Notes under the pieces: generated by a model
Seen by the model: only the letters and a program-made list of their open reading frames with translations
Told to the model about the DNA's origin: nothing
Databases searched by the model: none
Made by a program: the position numbers and the translations under genes
Assembly: GCA_030149995.1 (NCBI GenBank)
Contig: JASLGV010000146.1
Coordinates: 1-8,281 of the forward strand
DNA from: Pedobacter sp.
GTDB lineage: Bacteria; Bacteroidota; Bacteroidia; Sphingobacteriales; Sphingobacteriaceae
Direction of reading: 5' to 3'
DNA length: 8,281 nucleotides
In this document: positions 1-7,031 of the stretch, piece after piece
Layout of the letters: each line of letters starts with the position of its first letter
Position numbering within the stretch: position 1 is the stretch's first letter

Positions 1-328
1 CGTAGGTAAACTGGAAGTTTCGAAACTTGAAAAAAACATCAGCATTTTAGGTATCGTAGCCGGTATTGCACCCATGCTTGGTTTCGTTGGAACCATTGTG
101 GGGGTAATTACCATTTTCCACCAGGTATCGATTAAAGGAGCGATTGAAATTGGCACCATTTCAGGTGGTTTATATACCAAAATGATTACATCTGCCACCG
201 GATTAATTATTGGTATTATCGCCTATGTACTGTATCACATTTTAAATATTATGGTTGAAAGAATCATCCTGAAAATGGAAACAGATGCAATTGACTTTAT
301 TGATTTATTAGAAGAACCGGGCAAATAA
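1..328 (+). CDS. exbB: ExbB/TolQ/MotA-type proton channel protein, 3' part
   Basis: The 5' end lies outside the window. The frame is open from base 2 and gives 108 residues up to the TAA at 326-328. ExbB forms the inner-membrane proton channel that, with ExbD, powers TonB. The visible part starts with the amphipathic stretch before the second conserved helix. It then shows GIAPMLGFVGTIVGV (residues 21-35), the family's core pore helix with its conserved polar threonine, and a last helix around residues 62-80 (MITSATGLIIGIIAYVLYH) with further threonines, as in E. coli ExbB. A short cytoplasmic tail ends in EEPGK. The ATG at 74 is internal to the conserved domain and is not the start. The stop overlaps the exbD start by one base (TAATG). 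MotA and TolQ share the fold; the neighbours favour ExbB. Confidence 0.93.
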   Translation, partial: VGKLEVSKLEKNISILGIVAGIAPMLGFVGTIVGVITIFHQVSIKGAIEIGTISGGLYTKMITSATGLIIGIIAYVLYHILNIMVERIILKMETDAIDFIDLLEEPGK

Positions 329-729
329 TGAATTTACGTAAAAGAAATAAAGGAACAGTAGAAGTACATACCTCGGCACTGAACGATATTATGTTCTTCC
401 TGATGCTGTTCTTCTTACTGGCCTCGGCAGTGGTAAACCCGCAGGTAGTAAAATTATTATTACCGCGGTCTGAAAGCGGACAACAGTCTACAGCTAAAAA
501 AGCTGTAACCGTTACCATCGACGAAAATTTAAAATATTTTGTAGATAAAAAACCAACCAGCTTAGAACAATTACAGCCATCAATCGAAGCTTATCAGCAA
601 GCTGCACCAGATTTAACAATTATCCTGTATGTAGCACGTGGCGTTTCGATTGAAAATACCATGCAGGTTTTTGACATTGCAAATAAATTAAAACTGAAAG
701 TTGTTTTAGCTGTTGAGCCTAAAAAGTAA
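328..729 (+). CDS. exbD: ExbD/TolR-family biopolymer transport protein
   Basis: This 133-residue protein has normal ExbD length. It has a short basic cytoplasmic start (MNLRKRNKGT), then a single membrane helix at about residues 19-37. The helix contains Asp20 in LNDIMFFLMLFF, which matches the essential proton-carrying aspartate of the family (Asp25 in E. coli ExbD). The remaining residues, about 38-133, form the periplasmic domain. ExbD sits with ExbB in the inner membrane and couples the proton gradient to TonB movement, which drives TonB-dependent receptors. The gene overlaps exbB by one base at its start and the next gene by one base at its end, so the three are probably translationally coupled. 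TolR is the alternative name; no tolB or pal gene is visible to support it. Confidence 0.92.
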   Translation: MNLRKRNKGTVEVHTSALNDIMFFLMLFFLLASAVVNPQVVKLLLPRSESGQQSTAKKAVTVTIDENLKYFVDKKPTSLEQLQPSIEAYQQAAPDLTIILYVARGVSIENTMQVFDIANKLKLKVVLAVEPKK

Positions 730-1544
730 TGACTTACAAAGAAGAAAATAATTACCCAAAAGCAGTTGCCATTTCCACCGGAATCATGGCTTTTCTGATT
801 GGAATAAGCTTTTTTATTGTAATCGGCTCCTTCCAGCCAACAGAAGAACTTGGTATGGGCGGTATGGTGGTTAACTATGGTACTTCGGTAGAAGGAATGG
901 GCGATGATTATACCAGTATTGAAGAACCTTCTTCAGATCCGAATGCCAATAACAAAGTACCCGATAAAGTAGTACCCGAAGCACAGGTTACACCTGCAAC
1001 TTCTTCTCAGGCAAGTGAAAAGGAAATCCAGACACAAAATTCCGAAGAGGCCGTAAGCATCAATACCAAAACAACCAAACCAACTACCACAGCCCCAACC
1101 ACCACGCCAGAAGATAAACCTTCTAAACCGGTTATCAATCAGAATGCCCTTTACAAAGGCAAAAAGAATACCGGTGAAGGACAAGGCGATGGAACAGGCA
1201 ATACACCTGGTAACCAAGGTTCCGTTAACGGCGATCCGCTGGCCAATAATTATGGTGAAGGTGGTTCCGGATATGGAGATAAACCCATTGAGTTAAGACG
1301 TTTTTCAAGCCTGGTTATTCCAAAAGATGACGGGCAAAAAACCGGTAAAATTGCCATCCGGATCTACTTTAACAAATCCGGTACCATTACACGGGCTAAC
1401 CAGGAATTAAAAGGTTCTACCATTACCGATACAGAACTCGTTAATAAATGTATACAGGCTGTTTTAAATTCATCTTTAAGCAGAACAGATGTAGGCGGCG
1501 ACAATCAGACAGGTGTAGTGGTTTTTAATTTTAAAGTGAAATAA
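729..1544 (+). CDS. TonB-like energy transducer (diverged C-terminal domain)
   Basis: This 271-residue protein is the third gene of the exb set. It has a short cytoplasmic start and one membrane anchor at about residues 12-34. A long low-complexity periplasmic spacer follows, rich in Pro, Thr, Ser and Gln at about 66-135 and in Gly and Asn at about 148-184. The small C-terminal domain is at about 205-271. In it, GKIAIRIYFNKSGTI followed by a helix (TDTELVNKCIQAVLNS) and a final strand (GVVVFNFKVK) has the strand-helix-strand layout of TonB/TolA C-terminal domains. The usual SSG...A..A...W.F motif of classical TonB is not obvious. I infer that it links the ExbB-ExbD motor to outer-membrane receptors. 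A TolA-like role is possible. A strong terminator lies 43 bases after the stop. Confidence 0.78.
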   Translation: MTYKEENNYPKAVAISTGIMAFLIGISFFIVIGSFQPTEELGMGGMVVNYGTSVEGMGDDYTSIEEPSSDPNANNKVPDKVVPEAQVTPATSSQASEKEIQTQNSEEAVSINTKTTKPTTTAPTTTPEDKPSKPVINQNALYKGKKNTGEGQGDGTGNTPGNQGSVNGDPLANNYGEGGSGYGDKPIELRRFSSLVIPKDDGQKTGKIAIRIYFNKSGTITRANQELKGSTITDTELVNKCIQAVLNSSLSRTDVGGDNQTGVVVFNFKVK

Positions 1545-1587
1545 ACCTTCTGCCTGCAATTGAGCCCATTTCTTAAATATGATTTTC

Positions 1588-1612
1588 AAAAGCCCCTCCC
1601 AAGGGGCTTTTT
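1588..1612 (+). terminator. Rho-independent terminator of the exbB-exbD-tonB unit
   Basis: A perfect 10-bp stem is formed by AAAAGCCCCT (1588-1597) and AGGGGCTTTT (1602-1611), with a 4-base loop (CCCA). The T run spans 1608-1612. The hairpin lies 43 bases after the TonB-like stop codon and before the folC promoter, so it separates the two transcription units. The A run on the left also gives a U run on the minus strand. Confidence 0.88.
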
Positions 1613-1703
1613 CTGTTATCGGATGGCATCATCAGACAACACTCTTTAAACACGCTTAAATATATTCTTCATCTATTCTTTTCAGTATAACAATTTCGCG
1701 GCT

Positions 1704-1711
1704 TATATTTG
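1704..1711 (+). promoter_or_regulatory. Possible Bacteroidota -7 promoter box for folC
   Basis: TATATTTG matches the Bacteroidota sigma-A -7 consensus TAnnTTTG exactly. It ends only 9 bases before the ATG at 1721, so transcription starting a few bases downstream would give a very short leader. No convincing -33 TTTG is present at the usual distance; TTTTC at 1678-1682 is the nearest weak candidate. An eight-base AT-rich match can occur by chance in this sequence. Confidence 0.4.
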
Positions 1712-1720
1712 ACTCCCATT

Positions 1721-3010
1721 ATGAACTATCAGCAAACACTTGATTTTTTGTACAGCAAACTACCCATGTTTACCCGGATAGGCGCTTCTGCATTTAAGAA
1801 AGATTTAACCAACACCCTTGCGCTCTGTGCGGCCTTAGATAACCCGCAAAATAAATTCAAAACCCTTCACATAGCCGGTACGAACGGAAAAGGTTCTACC
1901 TCTCATATGCTCGCGTCTGTACTTCAGGCACAGGGTTATAAAACGGGTTTATACACTTCCCCGCACCTTAAAGATTTCCGAGAACGCATCCGCATTAATG
2001 GAAAAATGATTTCCAAAGCGGAGGTAAGTTCTTTTGTTCGGGCACAGAAAAAACTGATTGCTGAAATAGAACCTTCGTTTTTCGAGGCAACCGTAGCCAT
2101 GGCGTTTGATCATTTTGCACGTCATGAAGTAGACATTGCCGTTATTGAAGTGGGTCTTGGCGGTCGCCTGGATTCGACCAATATTATCCAGCCGGAAATA
2201 TCTGTCATTACCAACATCAGCCTGGATCATACCAATATGCTGGGCAATACCCTGGAAGAAATTGCAGGCGAAAAAGCAGGCATCATAAAAGCGAATACAC
2301 CGGTAATTATTGGTGAAACACAGGAAGCATCTCAAAAGGTTTTCCTGCGTAAAGCAGCAGAAATGAAAACACCCATTGTTTTTGCGGATGCAGAACTCCA
2401 CGCCCGCCAGGTAGCGGTAAAACATCAAGCGCTAAGTCTCTCTGTTTACAAAGACCAACAGCTCCTTTATGCGGATCTGCATAGTGATTTAACCGGTCTG
2501 TATCAACCAAAAAATATCTTAACCGTGCTGGAAGCCTTAGAGGTATTAAACCAGCAAGGGAATTTCAAAATTGATGAATCCAGTATTTATAAAGGCCTTA
2601 AATCGGTTAAAAAAGTAACAGGCTTACAGGGGCGCTGGCAAATTTTAAGCAAAAAACCCTTGATGATATGCGATACGGGACACAACGAAGCCGGGATTGC
2701 GGAGGTTGTTAAAAATATTGAGAACACCCCGCATAAAAACCTTCACATTGTTTTTGGGATGGTAAAAGATAAAGACATCACCAAAGTGTTATCCCTTCTG
2801 CCTGTTGGTGCGGTATACTATTTCTGCAAACCCGATTTAGAAAGGGCTTTGGAAGCCGATGCCCTTAAAACGCAGGCAGCTCAACACGGATTAAAAGGAA
2901 AAGTTTATGAATCGGTTTCGCAGGCAATCGAAAAAGCAAAAGAGACCGCTGCTACAGACGACCTGATTTTTATTGGTGGCAGTACCTTTGTGGTCGCAGA
3001 AGCGCTATAA
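1721..3010 (+). CDS. folC: Bifunctional folylpolyglutamate/dihydrofolate synthase
   Basis: FolC adds glutamate to dihydropteroate and to reduced folates in the cytosol, using ATP. The 429-residue length fits the Mur-ligase-like family. The P-loop GTNGKGST is at residues 53-60. The folate-binding loop SPHLKDFRERIRING is at 80-94, EVGLGGRLDSTN at 143-154, and ITNISLDHTNMLG at 163-175 is followed by the lysine-containing GEKAGIIK. The C-terminal domain has GRWQ (304-307), DTGHNEAG (318-325, the DxAHNP-type motif) and a terminal IGGSTFVVAE. A TTG at 1709 would add four residues, but it lies inside the promoter-like TATATTTG. MNYQQTLDFLY from the ATG at 1721 is the usual start of Bacteroidota FolC proteins. 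The gene stands alone between a terminator and the phosphatase gene. Confidence 0.96.
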   Translation: MNYQQTLDFLYSKLPMFTRIGASAFKKDLTNTLALCAALDNPQNKFKTLHIAGTNGKGSTSHMLASVLQAQGYKTGLYTSPHLKDFRERIRINGKMISKAEVSSFVRAQKKLIAEIEPSFFEATVAMAFDHFARHEVDIAVIEVGLGGRLDSTNIIQPEISVITNISLDHTNMLGNTLEEIAGEKAGIIKANTPVIIGETQEASQKVFLRKAAEMKTPIVFADAELHARQVAVKHQALSLSVYKDQQLLYADLHSDLTGLYQPKNILTVLEALEVLNQQGNFKIDESSIYKGLKSVKKVTGLQGRWQILSKKPLMICDTGHNEAGIAEVVKNIENTPHKNLHIVFGMVKDKDITKVLSLLPVGAVYYFCKPDLERALEADALKTQAAQHGLKGKVYESVSQAIEKAKETAATDDLIFIGGSTFVVAEAL

Positions 3011-3164
3011 AATCTTTACATAAACTTCAAAGATACTTCATCTAAATGTTTTACTTTAGGCGATCTCAAAACAACAAAATTTTACGGTGTTCAGGCACCC
3101 ATTAACACTTTTCGAATATCTGCCTTACAAAACAGCTGTTTGACGAGATTGAAAAATTAAATAA

Positions 3165-4826
3165 ATGAAAAAGCATTTTTACTTTGCAGTTGCGTTCTCT
3201 CTTTTCTCGTTTACCTATGCTTCGGCTCAACAGAAAAAAGCAACACCTGCTGCACCTGCCAAATCGTATCCGGCAGAAGTTGCCCGTCCGAAACTGGTTG
3301 TTGGACTTGTGGTAGATCAAATGAGATGGGATTACCTCTATCGTTATTATAACCGTTACACCAACGGTGGTTTTAAACGTCTTATCAACGATGGTTTCTC
3401 GGCAGAAAACACTTTTATTCCCTACACTCCTACCTATACGGCTTGCGGTCACTCTTCTATCTATACAGGTTCCGTACCGGCTATAAATGGAATCATTGGC
3501 AACGACTGGTACGATCCCGAAACGAAATCAAACATGTACTGTACACAGGATACAACGGTTACCACCGTGGGCAGTACACCTTCATCAGAAGGTGCGATGT
3601 CGCCTAAAAACCTGCTGAGCAACACCATTACCGATGAGTTACGACTGGCTACCAATTTCAAAGGAAAAGTAATTGGCATTTCACTTAAAGACAGAGGATC
3701 TATTCTTCCCGCCGGACACAGCGCAAATGCAGCTTATTGGTACCAGGGTTCTACCGGTAACTGGATCACCAGTTCTTACTACATGAAAGACCTGCCAAAC
3801 TGGGTTAAAGATTATAATAAAATTAAACTGGCCAATAAATTTTACGCTAAAAACTGGGAAACACTTTACCCGATCAACACCTACGTAAACAGCACAGCTG
3901 ATGATAAAGCTTATGAAGGTAAAGACAATACTTTCCCGCATAACCTTGCTCAGTTTACCGATAAAAATTTCGATGCCATCAGAAGTACGCCTTACGGTAA
4001 TACCATGACCCTCGATCTGGCAAAACTGGCCATCCTTTCTGAAGATCTTGGACAAGACAACACAACAGACTTTTTAGCCGTAAGCTGCTCTTCTACCGAT
4101 TACATCGGCCACCGTTATGGTCCGAACTCCATCGAAATCGAGGATACCTATTTAAGACTGGATAAAGACCTGGAAGAATTTTTCAACTACCTGGATAAAC
4201 AAGTAGGCAAAAACAATTACATGGTCTTTTTAACGGCCGATCATGGTGCCGCTCACGTACCGGGCTTTATGCAGGAAAATAAACTTCCGGCAGGCGTGGT
4301 AAACGATAGAGATATTGCAAAAAACATCAATCAGGCTTTAAACGATAAATTCAAAGTAGCCAACCTGGTCATCAAATCGCAAAACAACCAGATCATTTAC
4401 GACCGCGATAAGATCAGCAGCAACAAACTGGATTTTACAGATGTAAAAGCAACCACCATTGCAGTTTTAAAACGGATGGACGGCATCAGCAATGCAGTAG
4501 ATATTGAAAAAATTGCAACCGCTACCTTACCGGAAATACAGAAAAAGATGATTACCAATGGGTATAATGCACGCAGAAGTGGCGATGTGTATTACATCCT
4601 GAATCCAAACTGGTTTAACGGAAGCAGCACCGGCACCACGCACGGAAACTGGAACCCCTACGACGCGCATATTCCACTGGTTTTTATGGGCTGGGGAATT
4701 AAACCTGGTCATACCAACAAAACCTATTATATGACCGATATTGCTGCAACAGTGGCAGCCCTGTTACACATACAAATGCCAAATGGCAGCGTTGGTGAAC
4801 CGATTACCGAAATCACCAATAAATAA
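3165..4826 (+). CDS. pafA: PafA-family alkaline phosphatase, secreted
   Basis: This 553-residue phosphomonoesterase of the alkaline-phosphatase superfamily releases inorganic phosphate from organic esters outside the cytoplasm. A Sec signal peptide (MKKHFYFAVAFSLFSF) ends with a probable cut at ASA|QQ (after residue 21). All active-site residues known from the Elizabethkingia PafA enzyme appear in order with steady offsets. The nucleophile is Thr92 in YTACGH and Asn113 lies in GNDW. Lys175 and Arg177 lie in LKDRGS. The zinc ligands are Asp51 (VVDQMRWD), Asp312 and His316 (TDYIGH), Asp359-His360 (TADHG) and His493 (TTHG). Thr as nucleophile plus the Lys/Arg pair favours PafA-type monoesterase over nucleotide pyrophosphatase/phosphodiesterase relatives. 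The A-rich stretch AAAAATTAAATAA precedes the ATG. No Pho-type operator was recognised. A strong terminator follows. Confidence 0.93.
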   Translation: MKKHFYFAVAFSLFSFTYASAQQKKATPAAPAKSYPAEVARPKLVVGLVVDQMRWDYLYRYYNRYTNGGFKRLINDGFSAENTFIPYTPTYTACGHSSIYTGSVPAINGIIGNDWYDPETKSNMYCTQDTTVTTVGSTPSSEGAMSPKNLLSNTITDELRLATNFKGKVIGISLKDRGSILPAGHSANAAYWYQGSTGNWITSSYYMKDLPNWVKDYNKIKLANKFYAKNWETLYPINTYVNSTADDKAYEGKDNTFPHNLAQFTDKNFDAIRSTPYGNTMTLDLAKLAILSEDLGQDNTTDFLAVSCSSTDYIGHRYGPNSIEIEDTYLRLDKDLEEFFNYLDKQVGKNNYMVFLTADHGAAHVPGFMQENKLPAGVVNDRDIAKNINQALNDKFKVANLVIKSQNNQIIYDRDKISSNKLDFTDVKATTIAVLKRMDGISNAVDIEKIATATLPEIQKKMITNGYNARRSGDVYYILNPNWFNGSSTGTTHGNWNPYDAHIPLVFMGWGIKPGHTNKTYYMTDIAATVAALLHIQMPNGSVGEPITEITNK

Positions 4827-4902
4827 TATCAGAAGGGTATATCATTAATCAAAACCACTATTCTTAAACAGAATTTAATTTCAAACAACCTCTAACAAGA
4901 AT

Positions 4903-4942
4903 AAAAAACGGCAATTTTCTTATTTGAAAATTGCCGTTTTTT
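4903..4942 (+). terminator. Strong terminator after the phosphatase gene
   Basis: A perfect 17-bp inverted repeat is formed by AAAAAACGGCAATTTTC (4903-4919) and GAAAATTGCCGTTTTTT (4926-4942), with a 6-base loop. T and A runs on either side let it work in both directions. It lies 76 bases after the phosphatase stop and faces the end of the toxin locus on the other strand. Confidence 0.9.
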
Positions 4943-5032
4943 ATTAAAATGAAGACCGCCATAAAATATTATTTGGCACCTTCGAGGCTAAATTGAATTA
5001 TGATGCAGTCTCTTTTCTTTTTTACTGCCATT

Positions 5033-5063
5033 AAAAAAGCCCGGCAATTTTTACATAGCCGGC
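5033..5063 (-). terminator. Terminator of the lipase/ankyrin unit
   Basis: On the minus strand GCCGGC (5063-5058) can pair with GCCGGGC (5045-5039), with one bulged base, around a 12-base loop. A run of six T (5038-5033) follows. It lies 15 bases after the ankyrin gene's stop codon. The stem is short and imperfect, but position and T run fit a terminator. Together with 4903-4942 it forms a double stop between convergent units. Confidence 0.65.
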
Positions 5064-5078
5064 ATTCGTTTATCAGAA

Positions 5079-5960
5079 TTAATATTTTTTAATATACTCC
5101 TGCCAACTATCGGGATATTTCTTTTTGATGTCCTTAAGTACATAATCTGGTATCGGCTCCTTGGCATAGTCAAGTCCTTTATCCTTTAAGAAGGCGATTA
5201 CCTCAAGTTTCTTTTGGTATTCTGGGGAGTTAAGGTCCAAAACACTTTTTCTTAAAGCCTGAAGAATATATACATCTTGCCCGTCGACTGTTCTATACAT
5301 AGTTATTTTATACTTTGCTCCTTTTTGCAAAAGATATAGTACCACATCCATTTTATTATGCTTTAATGCATCAGCCAGAGGAAGATCGGTATAAGCTGGG
5401 TTACCATCATTAAAATAATTGATGTTAGCGCCCGCCTCAACCAAGCACTTTACCCTTTCAAGATTATTTATATCTTTATATGATATGGCTTTATTCAGGG
5501 CAGTTTCCCGTGCCACATCCCCATCTTTTATTGGAGCTGCTTCAATTGCGTTAGGATCGCCCTTATGACCTAACAGTAACTTTAGATAATCTGGATTGTC
5601 ATTATTTGCTGCATCAATCATGGCCGTTGACCCTCGGTACGCATTCTCTAAATTTGGGTCTGCACCTAATTTTAATAATATTTTTGCACTCTCATATGCA
5701 CTATTTACCACAGCCATCATCAATAATGTATTTCCAAAACGAGGCTCTTGAAAGTCTATTTTAACGCCCTTTTCCTGCACCTGTCTTTTTATTTCCGATG
5801 TATCCCTATCCTCGACCGCTTTTGCAAGTGCCCAAGCAGGAGTACCTTGAAAAAGGCGGTAGTCATTCCCTAACAGTTTGGATTTATCAACTTCTAGTTC
5901 TCGGTTGCTACAGCTCAAACACAAAAATATTAGAATTATTACGATTAGATTATTTTTCAT
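5079..5960 (-). CDS. Ankyrin-repeat lipoprotein, probable immunity protein to the adjacent lipase toxin
   Basis: The 293-residue product starts with a lipoprotein signal (MKNNLIVIILIFLCLSC) with the likely lipid-anchored cysteine at residue 17. Ankyrin-like repeats follow at about 75-105 (GNTLLMMAVVNSAY...LLKLGADPN), 108-137 (GSTAMIDAANND...LLLGHKGDPN), 152-182 (ETALNKAI...LVEAGANIN) and 191-217 (LPLADALKHNK...LLQKGAKYK). A charged tail completes the protein. Ankyrin-repeat proteins are a recognised class of immunity protein in polymorphic-toxin loci. Here the gene starts 4 bases after the lipase-tip stop, the usual toxin-then-immunity order and spacing. I infer that the protein sits in the envelope, binds the lipase and protects the membranes. 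No enzyme motif is seen. The binding partner is deduced from context only. Confidence 0.82.
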   Translation of the reverse strand: MKNNLIVIILIFLCLSCSNRELEVDKSKLLGNDYRLFQGTPAWALAKAVEDRDTSEIKRQVQEKGVKIDFQEPRFGNTLLMMAVVNSAYESAKILLKLGADPNLENAYRGSTAMIDAANNDNPDYLKLLLGHKGDPNAIEAAPIKDGDVARETALNKAISYKDINNLERVKCLVEAGANINYFNDGNPAYTDLPLADALKHNKMDVVLYLLQKGAKYKITMYRTVDGQDVYILQALRKSVLDLNSPEYQKKLEVIAFLKDKGLDYAKEPIPDYVLKDIKKKYPDSWQEYIKKY

Positions 5961-5964
5961 TATT

Positions 5965-6663
5965 CTAGAATATCTTAGGGGTAATTGCCTGCTTTAAATT
6001 ATTGATAAAATTTCGTATTGGAGTAACAGGGCTCTGGAGAGCCTCTATGACAGAGTTAATACTATGTCCATTATATGTTCCGCTCGCACTTCTTGGTTGT
6101 AGAAAATGTCTTTCTCCTCCCGCTCTAAGTACTCCGCCAGCCACTATTTGAATTGCATTTAAAGGATCTGTGGTCATGATGTAAGCATCTGTATTGGACC
6201 TTCCAGAATGCCCTCCCCTCGTAAAAACACTAACCCCGGCAGCATTGAAGGTAATCTCCTTATTTCCTGTTGCTATTGAGTTTCCTTCCGCCAACCCACC
6301 TCCAAGCGAATGGCCTGTAAAGGTTAGCTCCGCTCCCTTCAATTCATTCTTTAACTCCACCGCATTTGCTTTGGACTGCGAATATTGTTCAGATGCACCT
6401 ACTAACTGAGTGGCATTGGCTTTCCAATCTTTACCGTCTAATCCTTCTGTACCTGCCGTTGCATAGGTATATTCTGTTTTTCCATCAACGGTACGTTCAT
6501 ACAATGCTGATTTAAAACCAGTAGCCTCATTGCTATAGGTAATACCCTTTACCGCATTAGAAACTTTCCAGCCACCAATTAATTCGACAGGGTCTTTAGG
6601 GTCATTATAAACATGTTTAGACATAATCGCAGCTTCTTCGGGTGTGGGCTCAAAAGTGTACAT
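5965..6663 (-). CDS. Detached Rhs-type toxin tip: class-3 lipase-like domain
   Basis: This 232-residue alpha/beta-hydrolase of the class-3 (fungal-type) lipase group probably attacks membrane phospholipids. The family's AGTEG stretch (70-74), near the expected oxyanion region, is followed by the nucleophile elbow GHSLGG (117-122, Ser119). Asp166 (TTDPLN) and His200 (NGHSIN) are plausible triad partners. There is no signal peptide and no Rhs core, so this is a toxin module without its delivery part. The frame stays open upstream to 6702 (a TGA lies at 6703-6705), and EIDVDG just before the ATG looks like a linker remnant, so the protein was once longer. The 5' side ends in a truncated IS3 orfA. 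The ATG at 6661-6663 may allow separate translation, or the gene may be a silent cassette used by recombination with rhs. The ankyrin immunity gene follows after 4 bases. Confidence 0.8.
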   Translation of the reverse strand: MYTFEPTPEEAAIMSKHVYNDPKDPVELIGGWKVSNAVKGITYSNEATGFKSALYERTVDGKTEYTYATAGTEGLDGKDWKANATQLVGASEQYSQSKANAVELKNELKGAELTFTGHSLGGGLAEGNSIATGNKEITFNAAGVSVFTRGGHSGRSNTDAYIMTTDPLNAIQIVAGGVLRAGGERHFLQPRSASGTYNGHSINSVIEALQSPVTPIRNFINNLKQAITPKIF

Positions 6664-6675
6664 TCCATCAACGTC

Positions 6676-6857
6676 AATTTCCCATTTCCAGGGAAACTTC
6701 CCTCACCGAATTCTTCATATTCTTTGCGCCATTTGTAAAGCAAGGTAGCTTTGATTCCCAATTCTCTAATCAATTCTAAAATATTATCTCTTTCATTGCT
6801 TAATTGAACTGCTTTAGTCTTAAATAACGGATCGTAAATTTTTCGCTCTCGTTTCAT
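6676..6857 (-). pseudogene. Truncated IS3-family transposase OrfA
   Basis: The first 60 or so residues match the N-terminal half of an IS3-family OrfA. They start MKRERKIYDPLFKTKAVQLS, continue with a helix-turn-helix (about residues 20-45, ELGIKATLLYKWRKEY), and end EEFGEGSFPGNGKL. Intact proteins of this type run to about 95-100 residues, with a leucine-zipper helix that leads to OrfB. Here the similarity stops at about 6676. The frame then runs on meaninglessly through the start of the lipase tip to a stop at 6579-6581. OrfB is absent. The fragment could still bind DNA in principle, but transposition is not possible. Confidence 0.85.
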
Positions 6858-6910
6858 AGGTTAAAATTAAGGTTTTATGCTTAACTCTAACTGGACGCTA
6901 AATTAGTACA
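6676..6910 (-). mobile_element. Left-end remnant of an IS3-family insertion sequence
   Basis: The remnant covers the truncated orfA plus about 53 bases of leader. A plausible left terminal repeat is TGTACTAATTTAGCGTCC, read on the minus strand from 6910 to 6893, starting with TG as IS3-family ends do. The inner boundary at about 6676 is where OrfA similarity ends and the lipase linker begins. The right end and orfB are missing, so neither a terminal-repeat match nor a target duplication can be shown. The outer boundary is inferred from the TG end and its distance to orfA. Confidence 0.6.
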
Positions 6911-6943
6911 TCCACTTGAAAAGGGATAGTGCCATAACAACCA

Positions 6944-6974
6944 AAGCCCGGTAACTTCTCACATCGCTGGGCTT
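6944..6974 (-). terminator. Weak hairpin after the NTF2-fold immunity gene, possible terminator
   Basis: On the minus strand AAGCCC (6974-6969) and GGGCTT (6949-6944) form a 6-bp stem around a 19-base loop. The following sequence is TGGTTGTT, only partly T-rich. It lies 57 bases after the immunity gene's stop codon and before the IS remnant. If it does not terminate, transcription from rhs would continue through the IS remnant into the lipase/ankyrin pair. Confidence 0.28.
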
Positions 6975-7031
6975 ATAGTTTTATTCTTTAAGCATAAGCA
7001 CCGTTGCACTAATGCTTGCGTTAGAATGGGC

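Noticed and set aside
1709..1720. TTG start that would extend FolC by four residues
   Set aside because: It lies in a TATATTTG promoter-like box, and the family normally starts at the MNYQQTL methionine (ATG 1721).
1949..2428. Long open frame antisense to folC
   Set aside because: It lies wholly inside a well-conserved gene and its translation is Cys/Phe-rich with no recognisable domain.
3052..3059. TACTTTAG as a promoter box for the phosphatase gene
   Set aside because: It has one mismatch to TAnnTTTG, no -33 box at a usable distance, and would leave a leader of about 100 bases.
6194..6409. Plus-strand open frame across the lipase tip
   Set aside because: It overlaps the nucleophile-elbow region of a clearly coding gene on the other strand and has no features of its own.
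6661..6857. A -1 frameshift fusing OrfA to the lipase tip, as IS3 elements do between OrfA and OrfB
   Set aside because: The lipase frame does lie in the -1 phase, but no slippery heptamer in the right register was found in the overlap.
6875..6997. 10-bp inverted repeat TTATGCTTAA (6875-6884) and TTAAGCATAA (6988-6997)
   Set aside because: One arm is inside and one outside the proposed IS end. The AT-rich sequence makes a chance match likely.
6911..7031. Short open frames on the minus strand between the NTF2 immunity gene and the IS remnant
   Set aside because: Frames of about 10-20 codons with no recognisable similarity and no start context.
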